Shown here: piece by piece, positions 1 through 7,825 of the stretch | Layout: each line of letters starts with the position of its first letter | Position numbering within the stretch: the first letter of the stretch is position 1 | Source: Chloroflexi bacterium UBA4730 | GTDB taxonomy: Bacteria > Chloroflexota > Limnocylindria > P2-11E | DNA: 29,065 nucleotides | Reading direction: 5' to 3' | Assembly: GCA_002404155.1 (NCBI GenBank) | Contig: DHJC01000070.1 | Location: 1-29,065 of the forward strand | Position numbers and translations under genes: made by a program | The notes under the pieces: model-generated | What the model was told of the DNA's origin: nothing | Databases searched by the model: none | Seen by the model: the letters and a program-made list of their open reading frames with translations, nothing else

Positions 1-26
1 TGACCCTCTTGACATAGGAGCATCAC

Positions 27-1364
27 GTGCCCACGCCAGTCGACGAGGCGACCGACCTCCTCCAGACGATGATCCGCAACCAATGCGTGAACGATGGCCG
101 CCCGGAGTCCGGTGGCGAGGTCCGCAACGCGCAGACGCTCGGCGCATATCTCGCCGGCCCGGGCGTGGATATCAAGCAGTACCAGTCGCACCCGGGGCGG
201 GGCAGCATGGCGCTGCGGATCGAAGGCAGCGACAAGAAGGCGCCGAGCCTCCTGATGATGGGTCACATCGACGTCGTGCCGGCCGATCCGAACGGTTGGA
301 AGCGCGACCCGTTCTGCGGCGACCTCATCGACGGCGAGATCTGGGGCCGCGGCGCGCTCGACATGCTGAGCATCACCGTGACGATGGCCGTCGCCGTGAA
401 GAAGCTGCTCCGCGAAGGCTGGAAGCCCAAGGGCACGCTCGTCTTCAGCGGCATGGCCGACGAGGAGGCGCTCGGCACATGGGGCGCGAAATACCTGGTC
501 GACAACAAGTGGGACGACGTGAAAGCCGACGCGGTGCTCACCGAGTCCGGCGAGCCACCCCTCCCGATCCCGACGAAGGGCGGACCCAAGGCGATCATGG
601 TCGTCGGCGAGAAGGGCTCGCACTGGGTCGGCCTCAAGGTGAACGGAACGCCCGGACACGGCTCGATCCCGTACAAGACCGACAACGCGCTCGTGAAGGC
701 CGCCGAGGTCGTGAAGCGGATCGCGAATTACCAGCCGAAGCTCCACCTCGACGGTGCCTGGCGCGAGTTCGTGACCGCGATGCAGTTCGAGGAGCCGCTC
801 GCGTCAGGATTATTGAGCGAAGCCGGCTTCCGCGACACGCTCGACGGGGTGCCGGTGGGGATCGCGCGGCTGTTCGACGCGTCGGCGCATACGACCTTCT
901 CCCCGAACATCCTGCACAGCGGTCAGAAGACGAACATCGTTCCCGATAGCGCGGTCATCCAGATCGACATCCGCACCGTGCCGGGAGATGAGGGCCCGCA
1001 GGTCCGGGCGATGCTCCGCGAGGCCATCGGCGATCTCTGGGAGCAGGTCGAGATCATGGACGAGGACAGCAACCCGGCGAGTGCGTCCAAGACCGACGCG
1101 CCGATCTTCAAGGTCATGCAGAGCGTGACGGCGAAGGTCATGAAGGGTGCGCAGATCGTTCCGTCGTTCACCGTGGGCGCGACCGACTCGCGGTTCTTCC
1201 GCCGGAAGGGCGTCCCCGCCTACGGGTACAGCGTGTACAGCTCGAACATCCCGTTCGGTGAGTTCATGACCATGTTCCACGGCCGGAACGAGCGGATCGA
1301 CCAGGAGTCCTTGCGGCTGATGCTCGATCTGTACGAGCAGACCGCGCGGGCGTACCTGAGCTGA
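27..1364 (+). CDS. M20 family metallopeptidase (dipeptidase/deacylase type)
   Basis: This is a 445-residue zinc-dependent amidohydrolase of the ArgE/DapE/CPG2 clan, which cleaves amide bonds of dipeptides or N-acyl amino acids in the cytoplasm. Visible metal and catalytic residues are H80 and D82 (GHIDVVP), D112 (GRGALDM), the E146-E147 pair (ADEEALG), E173 (TESGE) and a late histidine in MFHGRNER. The lid/dimerisation domain lies between, roughly residues 195-320. The GTG start at 27 is set by an AGGAG ribosome site at 16-20 with 6-nt spacing. Length fits the family. The exact substrate cannot be read from sequence. A small membrane protein follows on the same strand. Confidence 0.9.
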   Translation: MPTPVDEATDLLQTMIRNQCVNDGRPESGGEVRNAQTLGAYLAGPGVDIKQYQSHPGRGSMALRIEGSDKKAPSLLMMGHIDVVPADPNGWKRDPFCGDLIDGEIWGRGALDMLSITVTMAVAVKKLLREGWKPKGTLVFSGMADEEALGTWGAKYLVDNKWDDVKADAVLTESGEPPLPIPTKGGPKAIMVVGEKGSHWVGLKVNGTPGHGSIPYKTDNALVKAAEVVKRIANYQPKLHLDGAWREFVTAMQFEEPLASGLLSEAGFRDTLDGVPVGIARLFDASAHTTFSPNILHSGQKTNIVPDSAVIQIDIRTVPGDEGPQVRAMLREAIGDLWEQVEIMDEDSNPASASKTDAPIFKVMQSVTAKVMKGAQIVPSFTVGATDSRFFRRKGVPAYGYSVYSSNIPFGEFMTMFHGRNERIDQESLRLMLDLYEQTARAYLS

Positions 1365-1405
1365 CCGATGCCCGGCTCGCTGGGCTCGTCCTCATCGCGG
1401 CGGCC

Positions 1406-1990
1406 GTGGCCGGATCCGTCGCAGCGGCCGTGCCGCCCTGGCGCGTGTTCATGTCCCCGCTCCCCGAGTACCTGCGCATCATCCGCGCGAACGAGTGGCG
1501 CTGGCGGGCGTCGGCGTGGGGCTTCGCGGTCTCGACGGTGCTCATGGCGATCGGCCTCGTCATCGCAGGCTCCGCGAGCTCCGTGACCGCCTCACGGTGG
1601 TACGGCATCGCGGCGTTCGTTGTATTCATCGTCGTGGCGCCATGCTGGCTTGGGACCCTCGCCCTGCGGCTCGACCTGACCGTGGCCGCGGCGCGCGGGA
1701 GCGTCGACCACGCGTGGTACGACGCGATCGGGAAGTGGAGCGGCTCGCTCTACGCGATCTTCATGGTCGGTGGCCACGCCGCGGTGGCGCTGCTCGGCGC
1801 GTCGTTCATCGGCGATCCGCGCGTGCCGCAGTGGGCGGCGTGGACTACGGCCGCTGTCGGCGCGGTTGCGGTGGTGTCGTTCTGGGTCGGCTGGCCGCGG
1901 GCCTACGGGATGCGAAGCCCATTCGAGCTCCCGGTCCTCGTACCGCTCCTGGCGCTCCTCGTCGCGATCCCGCTGGCCGCGTCCGGCTAG
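1406..1990 (+). CDS. Small integral membrane protein, unknown function
   Basis: I do not recognise this family. The 194-residue product has about five hydrophobic segments (for example around WGFAVSTVLMAIGLVIAG, YGIAAFVVFIVVAP, FMVGGHAAVALLGAS, WTTAAVGAVAVVSF and the C-terminal LVPLLALLVAIPLAA). The start is uncertain. GTG at 1406 gives a hydrophobic N-terminus. ATG at 1451 gives a soluble start (MSPLPEYLRI). The frame stays open upstream to the end of the M20 gene, where a CTG at 1361 would overlap that gene's stop. No good ribosome site marks any of these. It is probably co-transcribed with the M20 gene and converges on the helicase gene. Confidence 0.6.
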   Translation: MAGSVAAAVPPWRVFMSPLPEYLRIIRANEWRWRASAWGFAVSTVLMAIGLVIAGSASSVTASRWYGIAAFVVFIVVAPCWLGTLALRLDLTVAAARGSVDHAWYDAIGKWSGSLYAIFMVGGHAAVALLGASFIGDPRVPQWAAWTTAAVGAVAVVSFWVGWPRAYGMRSPFELPVLVPLLALLVAIPLAASG

Positions 1991-2096
1991 GAGCGGCCGG
2001 CGCCGGGGTCTGCGCGAGGCCCCCTTCGATCTTCAGGCGCTTCGAGCTTCCAGGCCGGCCACCCTGACCGGTGGGACGAGCCGCTCGAGAGATCCT

Positions 2097-3257
2097 TCAG
2101 GTGCCGTAGAGGTCGAGCACCTCGCGGCGGAAGCTGACCTTCGCTTTCTTCTTGAGCACTTCGAACTCATCGACGTCCCACGGCCCGACGAACGTCACCG
2201 CCACCCCAGGCTTCCCGACGCGGCCGGTGCGGCCAACGCGGTGGGTGAACGTGTCGGGATCCTCGGGGAGGTCGTAGTTCACGACATGGCTGATGTCCTC
2301 GATGTGTAATCCGCGCGCAGCGACGTTAGTCGCGACGAGCATCGGCAGCGAGCCATCGCGGAACGCGTCGAGCGTGCGCTCGCGTTCGCGTTGGCTCAGG
2401 TCACCGTGCAGCGCTTCGACCTTGTGGCCGCGCCGCTTCAGTGACTCCACGAGCTTGTCCACGCCGCGCTTCGTGTGGCGGAACAGGAGCACCTGGTCAA
2501 TGTCGTACTTCTTGAGGAGCTCCTCGAGCGCCTTCACCTTGTCCTCGTCGAGGACCTCGATGTAGATCTGCTCGATCGCCTCGAGGTTCTGGTGCTCGGG
2601 CTCGATCGCGATCTGCGCCGCGCTCCGGGTGAACCGTCGAGCGAGATCCTGCACCTCGCCCTGCAGCGTCGCGCTGAAGAGCGCGGTCTGCCGATTCGTC
2701 GGGCACTTGCTCAAGAGTCGCTTCACTTCAGGCGCGAAGCCCATGTCGAGTAGGCGATCGGCCTCATCGAGGATGACGACGCGCAGACCCGACAGGTCCA
2801 GCGTGCCGCGCTCGATGTGGTCAAGGAGCCGGCCGGGCGTGCCCACGACGATCGTCGCGCCGCGTTTGAGCGCGCGCTCTTGCGGGACGTACGAGACGCC
2901 GCCGTAGATCGCGACCTCGCTCGAGTGCATGTACTTGCCGAGCGCGCCGAACTCACGCGTCACCTGGACGCAGAGCTCGCGCGTCGGGACGACGATGAGC
3001 GCCTGCGGCCTGCGCAGCGTCGGCTCGATGAGCTGCAGGATCGGGATGGCGAACGCCGCGGTCTTGCCGGTGCCCGTCTGTGCTTGGGCCAGCACATCGC
3101 GGCCTTCGAGCATCAACGGGATGGTCTTGGCCTGGACCGGGGTCGGGGCCATGAAGCCCAGGTCGTCGATGGCTTTCATGACTTTCGGATGGATGGTCAG
3201 GTCGCCGAATCGTCCCGCTTCGAGCGCGGGGGCTGGTTTCTCAGGTGCCAGGGTCAA
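2097..3257 (-). CDS. DEAD-box ATP-dependent RNA helicase (RhlE-like)
   Basis: This 386-residue SF2 helicase unwinds or remodels RNA duplexes using ATP. Motifs appear in order: Q motif (PTPVQ, about 38-42), Walker A AQTGTGKT 59-66, PTREL 91-95, TPGRLLD 140-146, DEAD 164-167, SAT 195-197, then in the second RecA-like domain ARGLHIE and HRVGRTGR. It stops soon after the core, without the long basic tail of many RhlE or CsdA proteins. The TTG start at 3257 is chosen because AGGAG (3263-3267, minus strand) lies 5 nt upstream. A hairpin with a T-run lies in the leader just ahead of the ribosome site, so expression may be controlled by termination or readthrough. Confidence 0.93.
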   Translation of the reverse strand: MTLAPEKPAPALEAGRFGDLTIHPKVMKAIDDLGFMAPTPVQAKTIPLMLEGRDVLAQAQTGTGKTAAFAIPILQLIEPTLRRPQALIVVPTRELCVQVTREFGALGKYMHSSEVAIYGGVSYVPQERALKRGATIVVGTPGRLLDHIERGTLDLSGLRVVILDEADRLLDMGFAPEVKRLLSKCPTNRQTALFSATLQGEVQDLARRFTRSAAQIAIEPEHQNLEAIEQIYIEVLDEDKVKALEELLKKYDIDQVLLFRHTKRGVDKLVESLKRRGHKVEALHGDLSQRERERTLDAFRDGSLPMLVATNVAARGLHIEDISHVVNYDLPEDPDTFTHRVGRTGRVGKPGVAVTFVGPWDVDEFEVLKKKAKVSFRREVLDLYGT

Positions 3258-3280
3258 ATTCTCTCCTACGGGTCATAAAC

Positions 3281-3311
3281 AAAAAGGGCTCGACCGACGT
3301 CCGTCTAGCCC
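3281..3311 (-). terminator. Intrinsic-terminator-like hairpin in the helicase leader
   Basis: Bases 3286-3311 form an imperfect 26-nt palindrome (11 of 13 pairs match; outer arms GGGCT and AGCCC). Read on the minus strand it is followed at once by TTTTTG. It ends about 24 nt before the TTG start of the helicase, so no complete promoter fits between it and the gene. It is either the deoC terminator or a leader attenuator of the helicase. The T-run is on the minus-strand side only. Confidence 0.55.
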
Positions 3312-3349
3312 CCCGCTGAGTGCCCGATGTCTGTGTATGTACAAGGCGG

Positions 3350-3355
3350 ATTGTA
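3350..3355 (-). promoter_or_regulatory. Candidate -10 element (TACAAT) for the helicase
   Basis: On the minus strand a TACAAT hexamer, one base from the -10 consensus, lies upstream of the terminator-like hairpin. Transcription from here would give a leader of about 85 nt containing that hairpin. It sits in the loop region of a 7-bp inverted repeat (AGGCGGA 3344-3350, TCCGCCT 3363-3369). I see no good -35 box, so confidence is low. Confidence 0.3.
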
Positions 3356-3418
3356 TCGGTTTTCCGCCTCGAACGCGACCTTTGCGTCATGTGACACGGT
3401 TGGGGGGCGAAACCGGCG

Positions 3419-4108
3419 CTACTCCTCGCCGCGCCGATGGCGCAGCTCCGTGAGGATCGCGCCCGTCGATGAGGTCCCGAGGCGGCTCGCGCCGGCCTCG
3501 ATCATGGCGAGCGCTTCATCGAGCGTCCGGATGCCGCCGGACGCCTTGACCCCGAGCTTGTCGCCGACGGTCTGACGGAGGAGGCGCACGTCCTCGATCG
3601 TCGCGCCTTCCGGGCCGAAGCCGGTGGACGTTTTCACGAAGTCCGCGCCCGCCGCGGCCGCGATCTGCGCCGCGATGACCTTCTGCGCGTCGTCGAGGTA
3701 GCTGGTCTCCAGGATCACCTTCACCAGTGCCTCGTTCGCGTGCGCGAGTCCGACCACCGAGGCGACCTCGCGCTCGATCGTCGCGTAGTCCTTGTCGATG
3801 AGCGCGCCGATGTTGATCACCATGTCCAGCTCCGTCGCGCCGTCACGCAGCGCGTTCGACGCCGTCGCCACTTTCACCTCCGGCGCCTGCCCACCGTGCG
3901 GGAAGCCGATGACCGTGGACGTGTCCACACCCGAGTCTTTGAGCAGTCGCGCAGTCACCGGGACGTAGAACGGCTTCACGCACACCGACGCGATGTGCTC
4001 CTTGCGCGCGATCGCGCAGGCGTCCACGACGTCCCGCTCGGTCTGCGTCGGCTTGAGGACCGCATGGTCGATCATCGCAGCAAGCTCGGGAACGGTCGGC
4101 AGCTGCAT
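3419..4108 (-). CDS. deoC: Deoxyribose-phosphate aldolase
   Basis: DeoC cleaves 2-deoxyribose-5-phosphate to glyceraldehyde-3-phosphate and acetaldehyde in deoxynucleoside catabolism. The 229-residue product is a class I aldolase TIM barrel of normal length. D95 (ELDMVINIGAL), the Schiff-base lysine K159 (FVKTSTGFG) and K188 (GVKASGGIRT) match the catalytic trio of the family. The ATG at 4108 has no clear ribosome site. Instead a GATACT hexamer ends 7 nt before it, as expected for a leaderless transcript. No other deo genes are nearby; the helicase lies downstream on the same strand. Confidence 0.95.
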   Translation of the reverse strand: MQLPTVPELAAMIDHAVLKPTQTERDVVDACAIARKEHIASVCVKPFYVPVTARLLKDSGVDTSTVIGFPHGGQAPEVKVATASNALRDGATELDMVINIGALIDKDYATIEREVASVVGLAHANEALVKVILETSYLDDAQKVIAAQIAAAAGADFVKTSTGFGPEGATIEDVRLLRQTVGDKLGVKASGGIRTLDEALAMIEAGASRLGTSSTGAILTELRHRRGEE

Positions 4109-4115
4109 CTCGCTC

Positions 4116-4133
4116 AGTATCCGCCTCTATGCT
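4116..4133. promoter_or_regulatory. Compact divergent promoters of deoC and the M50 protease
   Basis: The two divergent ATG codons (4108 minus, 4140 plus) are only 31 bp apart. On the minus strand GATACT (4116-4121) ends 7 nt before the deoC start. On the plus strand TATGCT (4128-4133) ends 6 nt before the protease start. Both hexamers match TATAAT at four of six positions, and neither gene has a visible ribosome site, so both mRNAs may be leaderless. The -35 elements would lie inside the opposite coding sequences. Confidence 0.4.
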
Positions 4134-4139
4134 CGATGC

Positions 4140-5273
4140 ATGCCCGGCTCGTTCCGCGTCGCGCGGCTGTTCGGCATCGAGATCCGCATCCACATTTCGT
4201 GGGTCGTCATCTTCGGGCTCGTCTTCTTCAGTCTGTGGAATGACGTCTTCCCGTCGCAGTATCCGTTCTGGTCGGACCAGAAGACGCTCCTCGTTTCGGC
4301 CGTCACCGCAGTCCTGTTCTTCTGCTCGATCATCGCGCACGAGCTCTCGCATTCGCTCGTGGCGCGGCGCTTCAACATGCGGGTCTCGTCGATCACGCTG
4401 TTCCTGCTCGGCGGCGTCGCGAACCTCCAGCAGGAGCCGCCGAGCGCGAAAGCCGAATTCTTCATGGCCGCAGCCGGACCATTCATGAGCGTCTGCATCG
4501 GTGGGCTGGGCCTCGGACTGCAGACCCTCATCGACGCGACCGACGCGGTCCAGCTGCAGACGGTCGCGGCGGTCGCGGGCTATCTCGGGTTCATCAACCT
4601 CCTACTCGCCGGCTTCAACATGATCCCCGGCTTCCCGCTCGACGGCGGCCGCGTCCTCCGCTCGATCATCTGGGCGATCCGTCGCGATCGCGCGAAGGCC
4701 ACCGGCATCGCCGCGCGTGGCGGGCAGCTGGTCGCGGGGCTCTTCGTGCTCTGGGCGCTCGCGCAGCTGACCACCGAGGGCGCGGGGGGCCTCTGGTGGT
4801 GGCCGATCCTCATCGCGTACTTCCTCTACAACGCGGCGACGCAGTCGCTGCGGCAGGAGCGGCTCGGGGGCCTCGTCGCCGGGACGCGCGTCGCGCCACT
4901 GATGAACACGACCTTCGCTGTCGCCGATCCGCGGTCAACGGTCGCGAACGTCGTGCGCGACCTCATGCTGCCGCGCAGCCTGCGCGCCGTGCCGGTCGTC
5001 GCGAACCAGGATTTCCTCGGCCTCATGACGAGCGACGACGTGCGGAAGATCGACCACGACCGGTGGGCGACGACACCAGTCGAGGAGGTCATGACCCGGT
5101 CCGCGGATCTGCCGAAGCTCGCGCCCGACGACGATCTCGGCCAGGCGCTCGCGCGGTTCGGCGACGGCACCGTGCTCCCCGTCGTGCGCGACGGCCGTCT
5201 CGTCGGCCTCCTCGATCGTGACGGCGTCCTCGACTACATCCGGATGCGCGACCTCTTCGCGCAGGGACGCTAG
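4140..5273 (+). CDS. Site-2-type intramembrane protease, M50 family, with CBS domains
   Basis: This 377-residue membrane metalloprotease belongs to the S2P/SpoIVFB-like family, which cuts substrates inside the membrane, often anti-sigma or regulatory proteins. The zinc site HELSH is at 67-71, and the second motif NMIPGFPLDGGR at 160-171 supplies N160 and D168. About six membrane segments fill residues 17-235. The C-terminal 130 residues form a pair of CBS repeats (around TTFAVADPRSTVANVV and VEEVMTRSADLPKLAPDD) that usually bind adenosyl ligands and gate activity. The ATG at 4140 is preferred because MPGSFRVARLFGIEIRIH is the family's usual N-terminus. The frame continues upstream to 3993, but only as antisense to deoC. 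Confidence 0.9.
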   Translation: MPGSFRVARLFGIEIRIHISWVVIFGLVFFSLWNDVFPSQYPFWSDQKTLLVSAVTAVLFFCSIIAHELSHSLVARRFNMRVSSITLFLLGGVANLQQEPPSAKAEFFMAAAGPFMSVCIGGLGLGLQTLIDATDAVQLQTVAAVAGYLGFINLLLAGFNMIPGFPLDGGRVLRSIIWAIRRDRAKATGIAARGGQLVAGLFVLWALAQLTTEGAGGLWWWPILIAYFLYNAATQSLRQERLGGLVAGTRVAPLMNTTFAVADPRSTVANVVRDLMLPRSLRAVPVVANQDFLGLMTSDDVRKIDHDRWATTPVEEVMTRSADLPKLAPDDDLGQALARFGDGTVLPVVRDGRLVGLLDRDGVLDYIRMRDLFAQGR

Positions 5274-5275
5274 CC

Positions 5276-5455
5276 GTGCTGCACCGCGACCTGTGGCCGG
5301 CGCTTGGCGACCTGCGCGGCGACGTGGGCGCGCGGGAGGTGCTTGCCGGCCGCACCGACGTCGTCGGCCTCGAGGTCGATCCGACGCTTGGCTCGCTGGA
5401 CGACATCGACACTCCGGAGGATCACGCTCGGGTTTCTGCGCCACCGAGCGGCTAG
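5276..5455 (+). pseudogene. C-terminal remnant of a MocA/MobA-like nucleotidyltransferase
   Basis: Directly after the protease stop codon, a 59-codon frame reads VLHRDLWPALGDLRGDVG, then AREVLAGR, and later SLDDIDTPEDHARV. This is the characteristic end of molybdenum-cofactor nucleotidyltransferases: the 'L.GD.GAREVL' helix and the 'DIDTPEDL' metal-site tail. The N-terminal nucleotide-binding part (LAAG.SxRMG...K), about 130 residues, is absent; upstream in this frame lies only protease sequence. I read it as the 3' remnant of a deleted gene, left beside a cofactor operon. Its TAG (5453-5455) lies inside a GCTAGC palindrome that also supplies the stop of the convergent kinase gene. Confidence 0.6.
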
Positions 5456-6393
5456 CTCCGCCCGATCCACTCCCGGAGCCGCGCCCGCGCCTCTTCCTCG
5501 CGGTCCGGTCGCTCGTTCTCGCGGAAGTGCGCGATCGCGGCGAGCGGCACGTACAGGTCGTAGAGCTCGGCGCGGGCGCGTAGATCCGGTCCGTAGGGCT
5601 CGAGGACGCCGTACGCGGCGTTGAACGGCCCGGCCATGGCGGGCCACGCCGCGAATGTCGTCGCGCGGAGCCTCGCGAGATCCAACAGCGGGTCGCGGCC
5701 CCGCGCGCGCTCGAAATCCACCAGGGCGACGAACTGCCACCCATCGGCGCCGCGCTCCACGATGATGTTCTCGGCCGACGGGTCGTCGTGGCTCAGCCGC
5801 CGCGGGACCTCGGCGAGCGCGCCGCGCCGGGCATCGTAGTAGCCGACGATCCGTTCCACCGCGGCCTTGTCGATCGCGTCGAGCACGAAGCACTCGGCCA
5901 CCCGGGTGCGGAAGCGGTCGTCGAACTCCGTGGCCCAGGACGTCGGCGTGTCGATGTACTCGATCTGGTGCAGGGCGCGGAACGCCGCAGCCAGCTTCGT
6001 CCCGACGCGGTGCTGGTCGGTGAACGAGAGCTCCGTGCCCACCGAGCCGAGATCCTGTCCGCGGAGGAAGTCCTGGATGAGATACGGCACCGCGAGGGTG
6101 TCCTTGTCCATGTCGTACCAGCGCAGGGCGGGGTGCGGGACGCCTGACTCTTTCAGCATCCCCGCGACGTGCACGTAGCGGCGCATCCGACCGGCGTGCC
6201 GCATGCGGGCCGCCTTGAACAGGTACTCGCAGCCGTCGCGTGCCGTGAGGAGGTACCCGTGGTGGTCATGGGCGCGGGGCCATCGGGCGACGGTCGCGTC
6301 ACGGAGCGCGCCGTCCGAGACGCGCGCTGCCGCGCGAGCGACGTCGTCCTCCGCGGGCGGGACCGTGAGCGCGCCGAGCATCGGCGGGACCAT
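5452..6393 (-). CDS. Aminoglycoside phosphotransferase (APH)-fold kinase
   Basis: The 313-residue product has the protein-kinase-like fold of the APH/choline kinase family, phosphorylating a small hydroxylated substrate with ATP. The catalytic motif HDDPSAEN places H202, D204 and N209. D226 in LVDFERA is the metal-binding aspartate. A YLFKAA segment near residue 57 probably carries the ATP-binding lysine, and YLIQDFLRG near 104 is the hinge. The start at 6393 is the first in-frame ATG after psuG ends, 26 bp downstream of it; ATG 6381 is an alternative. No ribosome site is strong. The last gene of the tup-moe operon; its substrate is unknown and antibiotic resistance should not be assumed. Confidence 0.8.
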   Translation of the reverse strand: MVPPMLGALTVPPAEDDVARAAARVSDGALRDATVARWPRAHDHHGYLLTARDGCEYLFKAARMRHAGRMRRYVHVAGMLKESGVPHPALRWYDMDKDTLAVPYLIQDFLRGQDLGSVGTELSFTDQHRVGTKLAAAFRALHQIEYIDTPTSWATEFDDRFRTRVAECFVLDAIDKAAVERIVGYYDARRGALAEVPRRLSHDDPSAENIIVERGADGWQFVALVDFERARGRDPLLDLARLRATTFAAWPAMAGPFNAAYGVLEPYGPDLRARAELYDLYVPLAAIAHFRENERPDREEEARARLREWIGRS

Positions 6394-6419
6394 ACGCCGC
6401 CAGCGCGCCGGCTGCTTTT

Positions 6420-7328
6420 CTAGATACCTGCGAGCGCCGTCGCGATCGCGGCCGCGACGCGCGCGTTGTTTCGGAGCAGCGCGACGTTCGCGTCCAGCGT
6501 GCGTCCGGATGACGCATCGCCGAGATGCGCGAGCAGGAACGGGGTCACCTCGCTGCCGCGCACGCCCGCTTTTTCTGCCGCCGCGAGCGCGTCGTCGATC
6601 TCGCGCTCCATCTCCGCGCGCGGGAGCGCGCTCGCCTCCGGGATCGGCACGCACACGAGCATCCCGGCGCCGCGGCCGAGCTGCAGGCGAGCGACCCGTG
6701 CCGCGGTGATGGTGTCGTCGACGCGATGGGGGACCGGGAGGCCGCTCGAGCGCACGTAGAACGCCGGCAGCTCGTCGGTCTGATAGCCGATGACCGGCAC
6801 GCCGAGCGTCTCGAGCTGCTCGAGGGTCTTCGCGAGGTCCAACACGAGCTTCGCGCCGGCGCACACGACGACTACCGGGTGCGTGGCGAGCGCGAGCAGG
6901 TCCGCGGAGACGTCCATGGTGCGCTCGGCGCCGCGATGCACGCCGCCGATGCCACCCGTCGCGAACACCTCGATCCCCGCGCGGGCCGCGATCTCCGCTG
7001 TCGCCGCGACCGTCGTGGCGCCGAGCTGGTCCGCGGGCAGGCGCGCAAGGAACGGCGCGAGATCGCGCGTCGAGATCTTCGCGACGCCGTCCTCGTTGGC
7101 GAGGCGCGCGAGGAGCTGCTCGTTCGCCCCGACGACCTGGACGCCGTCGGCGAGACAGATCGTGGCCGGGACGGCGCCCGCGTCGCGCACGTCGCGCTCC
7201 AGCAGCCTCGCGGTCTCGAGATTCCGCGGGCGGGGCAGACCGTGCGCGATCACCGTGGATTCGAGCGCGACGACCCCGCGCCGCGCGTCGATCGCTTCTT
7301 TCACGCCCCTGCCGAACGCGAGCTTCAT
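6420..7328 (-). CDS. psuG: Pseudouridine-5'-phosphate glycosidase
   Basis: PsuG splits the C-C glycosidic bond of pseudouridine 5'-phosphate into uracil and ribose 5-phosphate. The 302-residue length is normal. Family hallmarks are VALESTVIAHGLPRP with E23, KISTRDL around K84, GATTVAAT, ATGGIGGVHRG, and CAGAKLVLD with K160 at the position of the Schiff-base lysine. The later YQTDELPAFY segment is also typical. Its ATG overlaps the moaB stop by 4 nt (ATGA), so it is translationally coupled to cofactor genes. The usual partner, pseudouridine kinase PsuK, is not in the window; only the APH-fold kinase follows. Confidence 0.94.
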   Translation of the reverse strand: MKLAFGRGVKEAIDARRGVVALESTVIAHGLPRPRNLETARLLERDVRDAGAVPATICLADGVQVVGANEQLLARLANEDGVAKISTRDLAPFLARLPADQLGATTVAATAEIAARAGIEVFATGGIGGVHRGAERTMDVSADLLALATHPVVVVCAGAKLVLDLAKTLEQLETLGVPVIGYQTDELPAFYVRSSGLPVPHRVDDTITAARVARLQLGRGAGMLVCVPIPEASALPRAEMEREIDDALAAAEKAGVRGSEVTPFLLAHLGDASSGRTLDANVALLRNNARVAAAIATALAGI

Positions 7329-7825
7329 GCCGGGTTGCGATGCCCACCTTCGCCCGACTCGCCCGCGAGCAGCTCGATCGCGTGGGGCAGCACCGGGATG
7401 AGGACCTCGAGCGACTCGCGCGCGGCCTTCGGCGATCCGGGCAGGTTCACGATGAGCGCTTGGCCGAGCGTTCCGGCGACGCCACGCGAGAGCATCCCGT
7501 GCGGCGTCTTCGACAGGGAACGCGCGCGCAAGGCCTCAGCGATGCCGGGTGCCTCGCGATCGATCACGCGTCGCGTCGCCTCAGGGGTCATGTCGTTCGG
7601 CGACAGACCGGTGCCGCCCGACGTGATCACGACATTCGCCTTCTGCGACGCCTCGCGGATCGCGTTCCCGACGGGCGTGACGCCATCGGACACGAGCTTC
7701 GTGTGAACGACCTTAATCCCCGCGGCCTCGAGAGCCTCGCGGATCGCGGGCCCGCTCTCGTCGATGCGCTTGCCAGCCGCGCCCTTCGTGCTGATCGTGA
7801 TGATCGCCGCCTTGAGCACGGTCAT
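7325..7825 (-). CDS. moaB: Molybdopterin adenylyltransferase, MoaB/MogA family
   Basis: This 166-residue cytoplasmic protein belongs to the MoaB/Mog family, which adenylylates molybdopterin before metal insertion by MoeA. The substrate-binding motif TSGGTGLSPND is at 68-78, and NLPGSPKAA at 127-135 is the second family signature. The N-terminal ITISTKGAAGKRIDESG is typical. Length and motifs cannot decide between a MogA and a MoaB label, but in genomes without mogA the MoaB protein does this step. The ATG overlaps the moaC stop and its own TGA overlaps psuG, each by 4 nt. Confidence 0.93.
   Translation of the reverse strand: MTVLKAAIITISTKGAAGKRIDESGPAIREALEAAGIKVVHTKLVSDGVTPVGNAIREASQKANVVITSGGTGLSPNDMTPEATRRVIDREAPGIAEALRARSLSKTPHGMLSRGVAGTLGQALIVNLPGSPKAARESLEVLIPVLPHAIELLAGESGEGGHRNPA

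Noticed and set aside
1991..2096. Possible terminator hairpin (CCACC 2059-2063, GGTGG 2070-2074) between convergent genes
   Set aside because: The stem is only 5 bp and there is no T-run on either strand; I see nothing else in this gap.
6394..7347. N-terminal extension of the APH-fold kinase to 631 residues
   Set aside because: It overlaps psuG in another frame and shows no domain; psuG is clearly the real gene there.
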